A DNA stretch of 27,263 nt, taken from NCBI GenBank assembly GCA_012512795.1, contig JAAZDL010000138.1:1-27263 (forward strand), written 5' to 3'. Of this stretch, positions 7,827 through 15,075 are shown piece after piece. The position numbers and the translations under genes are program-made. This DNA comes from Mycoplasmatota bacterium (GTDB lineage: Bacteria > Bacillota_I > Bacilli_A > RF39 > UBA660). Below the pieces are notes generated by a model. It was not told where the DNA came from and made no database searches. It saw nothing but the letters and a program-made list of their open reading frames with translations. Within the stretch, counting starts at the first letter, position 1, and the number at the start of each line of letters is the position of its first letter.

Positions 7827-8004
7827 GTTTATACACAATTATTTTTTGTTCTAATATTCTAAGTCTTTTTTCTAAAGAGTCTTCAATTACTTCATTAGTC
7901 AAATAACCAATACATTCAAAAGCAAAAGATTTATCTTTATTATCTCCATTTTGCAATTCAAGAAGTTGAGCATATATTTTTTCTTCTTTATTTTGTACGT
8001 CCAT
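7804..8004 (-). CDS. Small unrecognised cytosolic protein
   Basis: A 66-residue, charged, mostly helical protein with no signal peptide, membrane segment or recognised motif. Its single Cys lies in FECIGYL. It overlaps the 3' end of the larger unknown gene upstream by 17 bases in another frame and has a GGAG ribosome binding site 10 bases before the ATG, inside that gene. The tight overlap suggests co-production with the 553-residue protein, perhaps as partners. It ends in a terminator. Confidence 0.7.
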   Translation of the reverse strand: MDVQNKEEKIYAQLLELQNGDNKDKSFAFECIGYLTNEVIEDSLEKRLRILEQKIIVYKQKRQDSK

Positions 8005-9649
8005 CTTTATTTTTCTCCTTATTTACTTCATCATCTAAATAGTTAGTCACATAGTCATTCATTATAAAGTTAATAGTTTCTCTTTGTCTATATAATAAGT
8101 TTATATTATCAGTTTCATTATTTAATATATCATTTATTATAATTTTGTTATCTTTGATAAAATTTTCTTTTAAAACATTTTTATTGATTAATAGTTTACC
8201 AATCAAATCAATATCGTATTCATCATAAATTATATTATTAAGAATTATCTTATCAAAAGCATCACCTATTTTAAGTATATTTAAAGAGTAGTTTATAAAG
8301 TCAATTTTGGTACTATTTTGAAATTCATTATACATACTAAGATAATTTTTAAGAACTATTTTTTTAGTTAAATTAGAAGGGTAATTTTCGTTTAATTGAA
8401 ACTCTCTATTAAAATTAACATCATCAGTTCTTATGTCATTTAAAATCATAAAAGTTTCTATTAAAGGAACTACTTCACTAATTTCATCTGTTATAAATAA
8501 ATAATCAGATGCTTCATTTAGACTTTCTTTATTTGCATCTACATTGTCTTCAGATTCATATCCTCTTGTTATAATTTTTGCTCTTTTAATTCCGTCAAAA
8601 TTTAAACCTTCACTATTAATAGCTTTTAAAAGACTTTGAATTTCTTTTTCATCTCTTATATATACAGCTGATGAACCTAGTTTTTGTGTTTCTCTTTCAG
8701 TTTTAATATTTAACCCATATCTTTTAACTAAACTAGTAGCTATAAAATTATGCATATGTACTTCAATATAGTAAGATAATTCTTTATCATCTATTATTAA
8801 CATATACTCAAACCCTTGTACAGCACCAGGTGTTTTAACTAATTCATAATTTACAACAGAAAACTTTTCATCTTGTGTTAATAATTGCCCTATCATAGTT
8901 GTGTAATTACTTTTAATTGAGAACATTTTACTTTGTAATGAAGCAAGATGTTTACCTTTGGTATATCGGTCTTTAAGATATGAATAAACTATCATTTCTC
9001 TATCTTCTAATATTTTTTCAAATTTCTTATTTATTTCTTCTTCATTCTTTTTATTAAAATTAACATTCAAAGACATTAATATACTTATTTTAGTATTTTT
9101 ATTTACACTTTCATTTTTAAATAAAATATTTAATATTTTATCAAATTGATAATCATTAGTTTTTTCTAAGTTATAAACATTACCTTTTAAAGGAGGCAAA
9201 ACATTTTCTACATCTTCAAAAAAAGTAAACGATCTTTCATCAAATTCAGACAAATATACAAAACTATAATACTTTTCAATTTTAGATTTTATACTTCTTA
9301 TATCTCCATCAAATATATGAGCACATTTATTTGATAATGCTAAAGATTTCAAACATGAAAAAACATTTTGTTTCTCTAAAACATTTTTAACTCTATCAGC
9401 CATAGAATCTATACTAATTAACTGAACTCTTTTGTTAGTTATTTTGTCTGTAATTGTAAGAAACTCTTCTATATTTTTTTCTTCATTTTTAATACCAGTA
9501 TCAAATGTCTTTGATATTGTAGCAATTTCTTTCAATAATAAATCTGCTTTTAATTGCATTTGACTACTATATAAAAGTTTTCCGTTATTATATGTAAAAA
9601 TATTTTTTAATTGATTTATCAAACTATCTATTTTTTTATCAAAATCCAT
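7988..9649 (-). CDS. Large unrecognised cytosolic protein (553 aa)
   Basis: I do not recognise this family. The start is the ATG at 9649, which has GGAGG 5 bases upstream; an in-frame ATG at 9661 abuts that site and is unlikely. The product is hydrophilic, Asn/Lys/Glu-rich and mostly helical, without signal peptide or membrane segments. A more strand-rich middle region (about 240-340) contains FEYMLII, SYYIEVHMH and AVYIRDEKEI, and probably forms the folded core. It has its own promoter (9688-9715) and is followed by an overlapping 66-residue gene. It lies downstream of the three-permease ABC cluster on the same strand, 66 bases after its last gene, so a link is possible but unproven. No catalytic motif can be named. 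Confidence 0.75.
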   Translation of the reverse strand: MDFDKKIDSLINQLKNIFTYNNGKLLYSSQMQLKADLLLKEIATISKTFDTGIKNEEKNIEEFLTITDKITNKRVQLISIDSMADRVKNVLEKQNVFSCLKSLALSNKCAHIFDGDIRSIKSKIEKYYSFVYLSEFDERSFTFFEDVENVLPPLKGNVYNLEKTNDYQFDKILNILFKNESVNKNTKISILMSLNVNFNKKNEEEINKKFEKILEDREMIVYSYLKDRYTKGKHLASLQSKMFSIKSNYTTMIGQLLTQDEKFSVVNYELVKTPGAVQGFEYMLIIDDKELSYYIEVHMHNFIATSLVKRYGLNIKTERETQKLGSSAVYIRDEKEIQSLLKAINSEGLNFDGIKRAKIITRGYESEDNVDANKESLNEASDYLFITDEISEVVPLIETFMILNDIRTDDVNFNREFQLNENYPSNLTKKIVLKNYLSMYNEFQNSTKIDFINYSLNILKIGDAFDKIILNNIIYDEYDIDLIGKLLINKNVLKENFIKDNKIIINDILNNETDNINLLYRQRETINFIMNDYVTNYLDDEVNKEKNKDGRTK

Positions 9650-9687
9650 AATATCCTCCATATTATAATTAGTTTTATATATACAAT

Positions 9688-9715
9688 ATTATATCATATT
9701 ATAAGTATAAGTTAA
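9688..9715 (-). promoter_or_regulatory. Promoter of the 7988-9649 gene
   Basis: On the reverse strand, TTAACT (9715-9710) and TATAAT (9693-9688) are 16 bases apart, and TGA before the -10 makes it extended. The -35 abuts the stop codon of the preceding gene. This suggests the unknown gene pair can be transcribed independently of the ABC cluster. Confidence 0.55.
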
Positions 9716-10342
9716 TTATCTTATAAATTTATTATAAACTTTCTGTGTACTATAATAGAAATAATTTAACAAAAGTAATAGTATAATTATTGCTATTCCA
9801 AATATAATACTACTTATTTGAAAAAACAAATTATAGCCAAACATAATAATTATTAAAATAGTAATAATATAGTTTTGGCGTGCATAAAAATTAACTAAAG
9901 ATATAGTCATTAGTGTAATAAGCGTTATATTAATAATACCTAATATAATATAATTTAAACTTAATGCTTGTTTAAAGATTATACATATTACCACTAATAA
10001 TAAGGCTTTAATTAAAATATTATATATAAGTATAGCAAGGATTTTTTTAAATAAATATTTATTACTTTTTTCTCTTAGTAGCATAAATTCAGCATTTCTA
10101 TAAAAATCATAAAAATAAAAACTTATGGTTGAATAAATGACCGTAACAATTCCAATGACTTTTATTAAGTCTCTTATTTGATCATAAAACACTATTTTAT
10201 TTAAACCTAAAACTAAAAGATGACAATCTGCCGCTTTAAAATCAATAGTTAAATATACTAATATTAATATAAACCAAAGTATATAAAACTTTAATATTTT
10301 TTTAAAAAATAAATTTTTAAACAATAATAAATTATATTTCAT
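9716..10342 (-). CDS. Short ABC-2-like membrane subunit (third of cluster)
   Basis: A 208-residue integral membrane protein with about six hydrophobic helices and no large outside domain. After the second helix lies a basic stretch, FMLLREKSNKYLFKKI (about 87-102). It resembles the cytosolic basic stretches in the other two membrane proteins of the cluster (LLRKKYKQYIF and YFLRYNNKKEYIEK), suggesting that all three are diverged versions of one ABC-2 permease fold. Its ATG directly abuts the stop of the gene before it, with AGAGG as ribosome binding site, so it is the last gene of the operon. The function is inferred from context with the ATPase. Confidence 0.72.
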   Translation of the reverse strand: MKYNLLLFKNLFFKKILKFYILWFILILVYLTIDFKAADCHLLVLGLNKIVFYDQIRDLIKVIGIVTVIYSTISFYFYDFYRNAEFMLLREKSNKYLFKKILAILIYNILIKALLLVVICIIFKQALSLNYIILGIINITLITLMTISLVNFYARQNYIITILIIIMFGYNLFFQISSIIFGIAIIILLLLLNYFYYSTQKVYNKFIR

Positions 10343-11077
10343 TTAATCCTCTATATATATTTTCTTATATTTTAAAATTAGATATTTAGTTAACTCAACT
10401 ATTGATAATAATATAATAACTTGTAATGTAAAAGCAAAAATATCTAGAAATATTGTATTATAATTTATTCTAAGAAAGTAATACCCATAAAATAAATGAA
10501 TTTTACTAAATGAATCAACAATCGCTGTTGTATAAGACCATCCATACTTAACTAACTCAATTAAAAGCAAAAATATAACTCCTACTTTTTTGCCAAAACT
10601 CTTAGATAGTAGAATACCTATATATAATATTAATAAAGTCATAACAAAAACTTTAAATATATCATATAATGTTAGTAAAAAATAAATAATTTCCTTAGCA
10701 TTAGTCAAAATAGGATAACCATGCAATAAAAAGTACGAAAAAGTAAATAAAAATAATATAAACGTGAATGTACAAAAAAATAATATTAAATTTCTAAAAC
10801 AAAACTTTAATAATTTTTCGATATATTCTTTCTTATTATTATATCTTAAAAAATACATTTGATTTTTGTCATAATATTGCATTAAATCAAATGTGTAAGC
10901 TGCATATATCAAATATGAAAGTATTGGAAAGATTAAACCAAAAAATATATATGAAAAAGACTCAAAAAAAGTAAGATCTGCTGGTATTTCATGAATAGCA
11001 AAAATACAAGTAACTATAATTAATATTATGTATTTACGAAATTTCTTTTTATAAAATGTAAAAGAATCATTTTTCAT
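10343..11077 (-). CDS. Short ABC-2-like membrane subunit (second of cluster)
   Basis: A 244-residue integral membrane protein with about six hydrophobic helices. The basic cytosolic segment YFLRYNNKKEYIEKLLKF (about 76-93) follows the second helix, at the place where ABC-2 permeases contact their ATPase. It overlaps the ATPase gene by 4 bases (ATGA), so it is translationally coupled to it. It is probably the membrane half of the transporter, together with the flanking membrane proteins. There is no sequence similarity that I recognise beyond this architecture. Confidence 0.75.
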   Translation of the reverse strand: MKNDSFTFYKKKFRKYIILIIVTCIFAIHEIPADLTFFESFSYIFFGLIFPILSYLIYAAYTFDLMQYYDKNQMYFLRYNNKKEYIEKLLKFCFRNLILFFCTFTFILFLFTFSYFLLHGYPILTNAKEIIYFLLTLYDIFKVFVMTLLILYIGILLSKSFGKKVGVIFLLLIELVKYGWSYTTAIVDSFSKIHLFYGYYFLRINYNTIFLDIFAFTLQVIILLSIVELTKYLILKYKKIYIED

Positions 11078-11706
11078 TTTTTTAATAATACTCCAGCTTC
11101 AAATTCATATACTTCATCAGCTAATTCAGTTATATCTTCCTTTATATGACTAGTTATTATAATTATTCTATCTTTATTTTTTAATCCTTTAATCAATTCT
11201 TTTATTTTTTTAACTGATGCTTCTTCTATACCATTAAACGGTTCATCTAAGATGATAAAATCTGGATTTTCCATTAGAACTTGAGCTATACCAAGTTTTT
11301 GTTTCATACCATAAGAATACTGCCAATAAGGTCTGTTTTTTTCTTGAATAATATTTACATCTTCCATAGATTTTAATATATCTTCATCAGTAATTTTATT
11401 TTGTACTTTTGCAAGTATCTTTAAATTTTCAAATCCAGTTAAATCACTAATAAAATATGGTGTTTCGATAAAAGCTCTAGTATTTTTAGGAAAGTCATTA
11501 TTTTTAATATAATTATACCCATCTTGCTCTATAGTCCCACTATCTGGAATATAAAATGAACATATCATTTTTAAAAATACACTTTTACCACTTCCGTTTT
11601 TTCCAACTATCCCATAAATTTTACCTGATTCAAAAGTTACAGTTACATCATCTATTACTTTTTGTTTTTTAAAAGATTTATTTACATTCTTAACTTCTAT
11701 TTTCAT
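11074..11706 (-). CDS. ABC transporter ATPase of the three-permease cluster
   Basis: A compact 210-residue nucleotide-binding subunit. Walker A is GKNGSGKS, the signature region is YSYGMKQKLGIAQ (in place of LSGGQ, as in many bacteriocin-immunity and BcrA-type ATPases), Walker B is FIILDEPFNGI, and the H-loop lies in IITSHIKED. The start chosen is the ATG at 11706, which has AGGTGA 9 bases upstream. An in-frame GTG at 11715 overlaps the previous stop codon and has no proper site. It is the only ATPase in a cluster with three small membrane proteins and must energise all of them. About 210 residues is short for the family and lacks the C-terminal extension seen in the ATPase at 20893. Confidence 0.93.
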   Translation of the reverse strand: MKIEVKNVNKSFKKQKVIDDVTVTFESGKIYGIVGKNGSGKSVFLKMICSFYIPDSGTIEQDGYNYIKNNDFPKNTRAFIETPYFISDLTGFENLKILAKVQNKITDEDILKSMEDVNIIQEKNRPYWQYSYGMKQKLGIAQVLMENPDFIILDEPFNGIEEASVKKIKELIKGLKNKDRIIIITSHIKEDITELADEVYEFEAGVLLKK

Positions 11707-11711
11707 ATATA

Positions 11712-12638
11712 TCACTCACCTTTCATTATAAACTTTTCTTTGTCTCTATAAGCATATAAAGCTATTCCTAACGAAATAACAAAATATATAATATTAGTTA
11801 TTAAGTAAATATTAGGATCAGTAATACTATGCCATGTATACATCTCTAATAAGTTAACTTGTTCTGACATTATACCCATGTATTTATCTAACTGAACACC
11901 AACTATTACAAAAGTGAAAACCCACCATAAGTAAATAGCCAAAAAACTTTCTATCATTGATATTAAGAAATTCTTATGATTATATCTTAAAACTATTAAA
12001 GTAATATTTACATAAGTAAGTAAATTCAATATAATTACAACAAAATATATAACATAAGGTTTATAATCATTATAAAACATTAAAGTTTCTCGACCTAGAG
12101 AATTAACAAGAACATCTAAAGTAGGATCCATATTAAAATTTGATTTTATTAGTGATGCAATAATAACATAAGCTAGTATTAATAATACAATAACTATATA
12201 CTTATATGATTTTTTAAACAAATCAAAAATATACTGTTTATATTTCTTTCGAAGTAAATAATATTTAATATAATTACTGTTTAATTCAGAAGTTATTGTA
12301 TAGACAAGGGGAAACAAAAAAAGAAGAGGTGCAAAAAAAGGGAAAATCCACATTAACAAGCCTTCCGTCATTACTCTCTCGTACAATAGAAAAAAACTCG
12401 CCGGTTTTCCTTCTCCACTTATAACATATTCGCACTCTTCTATAGAAGGTGAACCATGATATGTCTTATCATATTTTTCTCTTTCTGCATCTGAAAAATT
12501 TAAATATTCAGTGCATTGAGTTATTTCCTCTTCATAATCAATAAACACGGACGTTGAAAGAAAAGAAAAATATAAATTAACACTTACTATGCAAACTAAA
12601 CCTATTATTATATAATATACCATTAACTTTTTTTTCAT
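11712..12638 (-). CDS. ABC-2-like membrane subunit with outside loop (first of cluster)
   Basis: A 308-residue protein: an N-terminal helix (about 7-27), an outside loop of about 75 residues with two cysteines (QCTEY and ECEY), then about five further helices. The basic cytosolic segment YYLLRKKYKQYIFDLFKK lies after the second helix. The two loop cysteines could form a disulfide. The start has GAGG 4 bases before the ATG. The stop lies 5 bases before the ATPase start, so the genes form one operon. The gene for the secreted five-cysteine protein lies 53 bases upstream on the same strand. The role is probably the permease or immunity component for that protein; this rests on gene order only. 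Confidence 0.75.
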   Translation of the reverse strand: MKKKLMVYYIIIGLVCIVSVNLYFSFLSTSVFIDYEEEITQCTEYLNFSDAEREKYDKTYHGSPSIEECEYVISGEGKPASFFLLYERVMTEGLLMWIFPFFAPLLFLFPLVYTITSELNSNYIKYYLLRKKYKQYIFDLFKKSYKYIVIVLLILAYVIIASLIKSNFNMDPTLDVLVNSLGRETLMFYNDYKPYVIYFVVIILNLLTYVNITLIVLRYNHKNFLISMIESFLAIYLWWVFTFVIVGVQLDKYMGIMSEQVNLLEMYTWHSITDPNIYLITNIIYFVISLGIALYAYRDKEKFIMKGE

Positions 12639-12691
12639 TATACCTCGCTACGAAACCTAATAATATTTAAAATTATATTTTAAATATAAAA

Positions 12692-13063
12692 TTAATTATG
12701 TGTCCAAACTCCAGAATGAGTTGATGTACAAGGAGACAGCACATTATTTTTCACTTGCAAATTATATCTTGTACATATTTTAGCAGCTTCAGTAGTCCAA
12801 TTTTTTGTATTTCCTTTAGATAACGTCTTAGTTTCAATTGATTGACCAACACAAGAAATTTTTACCATAATTTCATTTTCATTTCCAGTACAACTATTTA
12901 TATTTCCCGAACTATAATAACTCTGCCCTACTGTTCTATCAAGTTTATATTCGGTACAAAAATTCACATACCCGTTATATACTGATAATTGTATTCCAAC
13001 ATAACCTATCACTGCAGAAGCGCTAGTACTTGCAAAGGATAGAATACCAGTAACTAATAACAC
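12692..13063 (-). CDS. Small secreted five-cysteine protein, possible bacteriocin-like peptide (start uncertain)
   Basis: The readable frame from a GTG at 13063 encodes 123 residues. Residues 1-17 (to SASA) look like the hydrophobic and cleavage parts of a signal peptide without its basic N-terminus. The predicted mature part of about 106 residues is small, polar and strand-like, with five Cys in the contexts FCTEY, SCTGN, SCVGQ, ICTRY and PCTST. FCTEYKL and ICTRYNL suggest an internal repeat. The end is HSGVWTHN. Upstream, codons for Lys-Lys-Ile-Phe-Ala would complete a normal signal peptide, but they are preceded in frame by TAA (13081-13079) beside a nine-A run. No ATG and no ribosome binding site are seen. 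It heads the three-permease ABC operon. It resembles precursors of secreted bacteriocins in layout; no family match is claimed. Confidence 0.6.
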   Translation of the reverse strand: MLLVTGILSFASTSASAVIGYVGIQLSVYNGYVNFCTEYKLDRTVGQSYYSSGNINSCTGNENEIMVKISCVGQSIETKTLSKGNTKNWTTEAAKICTRYNLQVKNNVLSPCTSTHSGVWTHN

Positions 13064-13101
13064 TGCAAATATTTTTTTTTATATCTTCTATCTCTATTTA
13101 A

Positions 13102-13130
13102 ATCTTACCACTTTTTAATACCAAACACAA
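13102..13130 (-). promoter_or_regulatory. Weak candidate promoter of the secreted-protein/ABC operon
   Basis: On the reverse strand TTGTGT (13130-13125) and TAAGAT (13107-13102) are 17 bases apart. Both boxes are partial matches, and it is the best pair found before the gene. Confidence 0.3.
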
Positions 13131-13145
13131 TATATAAACACTACA

Positions 13146-13174
13146 TTTACTTTATACTTAAAATATGCTATAAT
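13146..13174 (+). promoter_or_regulatory. Promoter of the MraZ-like gene
   Basis: TTTACT (13146-13151) and TATAAT (13169-13174) are 17 bases apart, with TGC before the -10 making it extended. Transcription should start near 13181, giving a leader of about 19 bases containing AAAGGGG. Confidence 0.75.
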
Positions 13175-13199
13175 ATGCCCGTTTAAAGGGGTGTATGTT

Positions 13200-13628
13200 A
13201 TGTTTGCTGATGATATTATATTAGGATATAAAGTATGTAAATTTGACTCTAAAGGTAGACTTTTCTTACCTAAATTTACTTACGCAGAAAAAGATGATGA
13301 AATATGTATCACTAAAGAAAATGATATGTTTTTAGGTCTTTATAATTATAATAAATTAAAAAGTAAGATAAACGGTTTAAAAAAAGAATCATTAACTAGT
13401 AAGAATAAAGAAATAATACAATTAATAGAATCTCAATTAGAAGAAATATATACTAAGTTTATTACTTCTAGTATTGTTGATGCTCAAAGAAGATTACTTA
13501 TTCCTAAAGAAGTGATTTCTTCGCAGAACTTATCGGAATATATTATATTACAAGGTGCTAATGATTATGCTAGAGTATTTAGTGATGAAAAATCTTATAA
13601 TGAATATGTTAAAAAGTATCGTAAATAA
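13200..13628 (+). CDS. MraZ-like transcriptional regulator
   Basis: This 142-residue product has two AbrB/MraZ-type half-domains. The first has FDSKGRLFLP near residues 15-24 and the second VDAQRRLLIPKEV near 93-105, the expected spacing for MraZ. Length matches the family, whose members are about 143 residues. MraZ proteins form ring-shaped oligomers and repress the division and cell-wall (dcw) operon. The start is the ATG at 13200, 8 bases after AAAGGGG; an in-frame GTG at 13191 is fused to that site. The second motif has Arg-Arg in place of the usual Gly-Arg. No mraW or ftsL follows; the gene stands alone before a terminator, so it may be a diverged MraZ or a related regulator. Confidence 0.75.
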   Translation: MFADDIILGYKVCKFDSKGRLFLPKFTYAEKDDEICITKENDMFLGLYNYNKLKSKINGLKKESLTSKNKEIIQLIESQLEEIYTKFITSSIVDAQRRLLIPKEVISSQNLSEYIILQGANDYARVFSDEKSYNEYVKKYRK

Positions 13629-13656
13629 AAAATAGTTTTAAATAAACTATTTTTTT
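13627..13656. terminator. Bidirectional terminator
   Basis: AATAGTTT (13631-13638) pairs with AAACTATT (13644-13651) around a 5-base loop, flanked by A and T runs. It serves the MraZ-like gene and the convergent rubrerythrin gene, whose stop begins at 13657 on the reverse strand. Confidence 0.8.
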
Positions 13657-14194
13657 AATAATTTTTTTCAAGTATTTCAAAATAACTTTGAGGATGATCA
13701 CATACTGGACACATTTTTGGAGCACTATTACCTATATGGACATGCCCACAATTACGACAAATCCATATTTTTTTATCATCTTTTTTAAATACTTCTTCAT
13801 TTTCTATATTTTTTAGTAAGTCTCTATATCTTTCTTCATGTCTTTTTTCTATTTCAGCTACTCCTCTAAATTGATTAGCTAATTTTTTAAATCCTTCTTC
13901 TTCTGCAACTTTAGCAAATTCTGCATACATATCTGTCCATTCATAATTTTCCCCATTAGCTGCATCTAACAAGTTATCAACAGTGCTAGGGACTTCACCA
14001 CCATGAAGTTCTTTAAACCATAACTTAGCATGTTCCTTTTCATTATTAGCTGTCTCTTCAAAGAATGCAGCTATTTGTTCATAACCTTCTTTTTTTGCTT
14101 TACTAGCATAATAATTATATTTATTACGTGCTTCACTTTCTCCAGCAAAAGCAGTTAATAAATTCTTTTCGGTTTTACTACCTTTTAGTTCCAT
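13655..14194 (-). CDS. Rubrerythrin
   Basis: A 179-residue cytosolic non-heme iron protein that reduces hydrogen peroxide in anaerobes. An N-terminal four-helix diiron domain has the ligand motifs ESEARNKY (about 19-26), EKEH (52-55), and EIEKRHEERY near 112-121. A C-terminal rubredoxin-like domain holds iron through two CxxC pairs, WICRNCGH and MCPVCDH, which pass electrons to the diiron site. Length and order are typical. The start has a strong GGAGG site. Two small genes lie upstream on the same strand with a 29-base gap and may share a transcript. Its presence supports an anaerobic or microaerobic lifestyle. Confidence 0.97.
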   Translation of the reverse strand: MELKGSKTEKNLLTAFAGESEARNKYNYYASKAKKEGYEQIAAFFEETANNEKEHAKLWFKELHGGEVPSTVDNLLDAANGENYEWTDMYAEFAKVAEEEGFKKLANQFRGVAEIEKRHEERYRDLLKNIENEEVFKKDDKKIWICRNCGHVHIGNSAPKMCPVCDHPQSYFEILEKNY

Positions 14195-14223
14195 ATAAAT
14201 CCTCCTTCTATTATAATTTTACT

Positions 14224-14454
14224 TTATTCAGACATTATTCTTTTAGCAAATAAATAAGATATTTTTTCTAATTCATTAGCATCTTTAACCGTCTCAACTA
14301 AAGTACCTTTTTCAGTTACTGTTTCTTTTACAATTTGTAATTCATTTTCATCTTCAGAAATTAAGTATAAATATTTTTGATTATCTTCAATTAACTCATC
14401 TACTATTAAAAATGTAGTATTATTTAATTTTATTGTTTCATATTCTTTTTCCAT
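14224..14454 (-). CDS. Small acidic protein, possibly DUF1292-like
   Basis: A 76-residue acidic protein with a strand-rich centre: TTFLIVDELIEDNQKYLYL, then acidic turns and a C-terminal helix. The pattern of a short strand pair with YLYLISEDEN resembles the DUF1292 family of Bacillota (inference from pattern only). Its ATG overlaps the stop of the gene before it by one base (TAATG), so the two are translationally coupled. The role is unknown. Confidence 0.6.
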   Translation of the reverse strand: MEKEYETIKLNNTTFLIVDELIEDNQKYLYLISEDENELQIVKETVTEKGTLVETVKDANELEKISYLFAKRIMSE

Positions 14455-14963
14455 TATTTACCTCTTCCATCATAGAATTCTCTTGCTTCTGCAATTTCAG
14501 AAAACTCTGGATCATTTGATAATTCTTCAACTATCTCATGTTTTAATCTTTCGTTTTTATTACATGTTTGACAGTTTTCATCATCACATCTTTTTTCAAT
14601 AAGTATTTTATCACATATCCAGTGTAGCATATCTCCACCATATGCTCTATAACAATATCCTTGTTCATCAACTAATTCTCTAACTTCGTTATCTACATTA
14701 TATGCTTGTTGAATATAATGATCAAATTGTTTTTGATTTTTAAAATCAGATATTTCTTCACTAAAATATGTTGTTACTAAAGCAGTTAAAGATGTTGTTA
14801 AAACAGCTGTTCCTAGTACTGCTGCTAAAAGAACTTTTTTAGCTTTTTCTATATGTTTTTCATGATTAAATCTGCGAGTAGTACCTCTTTCAGGATTATA
14901 AACATAATATTCCTTTTCGTTAATTGATTTTGATGCTCTTTTAGACATATTGTCTTTTGGCAT
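14454..14963 (-). CDS. Unrecognised single-span membrane protein with cysteine cluster
   Basis: A 169-residue protein with a basic N-terminal tail of about 42 residues, one hydrophobic helix (about 45-66, rich in Ala, Leu, Val and Thr), and a hydrophilic C-terminal part of about 100 residues. By the positive-inside rule the C-terminal part is outside. It contains five cysteines: YCYR, WICDK, and a tight cluster CDDENCQTC (about 125-133). The cluster could bind metal or form disulfides. The gene is translationally coupled to the 76-residue gene and lies upstream of rubrerythrin. AAGGAAG serves as ribosome binding site. No family is recognised. Confidence 0.7.
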   Translation of the reverse strand: MPKDNMSKRASKSINEKEYYVYNPERGTTRRFNHEKHIEKAKKVLLAAVLGTAVLTTSLTALVTTYFSEEISDFKNQKQFDHYIQQAYNVDNEVRELVDEQGYCYRAYGGDMLHWICDKILIEKRCDDENCQTCNKNERLKHEIVEELSNDPEFSEIAEAREFYDGRGK

Positions 14964-14986
14964 AATATCACTTCCTTACTAAGTTA

Positions 14987-14995
14987 AGTATAACA
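14987..14995 (-). promoter_or_regulatory. Extended -10 promoter of the 14454-14963 gene
   Basis: On the reverse strand TGTTATACT forms an extended -10 (box at 14992-14987). No convincing -35 is seen. It is divergent from the murE promoter. Confidence 0.45.
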
Positions 14996-15030
14996 TACTA
15001 AATATTATTTTAATATATTTTATCGTTATT

Positions 15031-15060
15031 TTGACATTTACATTACTATTATTGTATACT
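15031..15060 (+). promoter_or_regulatory. murE promoter
   Basis: A perfect -35 TTGACA (15031-15036) and a -10 TATACT (15055-15060) are 18 bases apart. The predicted start near 15067 falls on the GGTGA ribosome binding site, leaving a leader of about 9 bases before the ATG at 15076. Confidence 0.75.
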
Positions 15061-15075
15061 TATTATGGTGATAAA

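Noticed and set aside
7988..9649. RelA/SpoT-like nucleotide synthetase (because of YIEVHMH)
   Set aside because: Only a vague resemblance in one strand; no other motif of that family is visible.
12692..13063. Lactococcin-972-type bacteriocin
   Set aside because: The gene order is similar in spirit (secreted protein plus ABC genes), but the characteristic sequence of that family is not present and the single large membrane protein of those loci is absent.
15031..15075. murE starting at the TTG at 15031
   Set aside because: That TTG is the first half of a perfect -35 box TTGACA, so it lies upstream of the transcription start.
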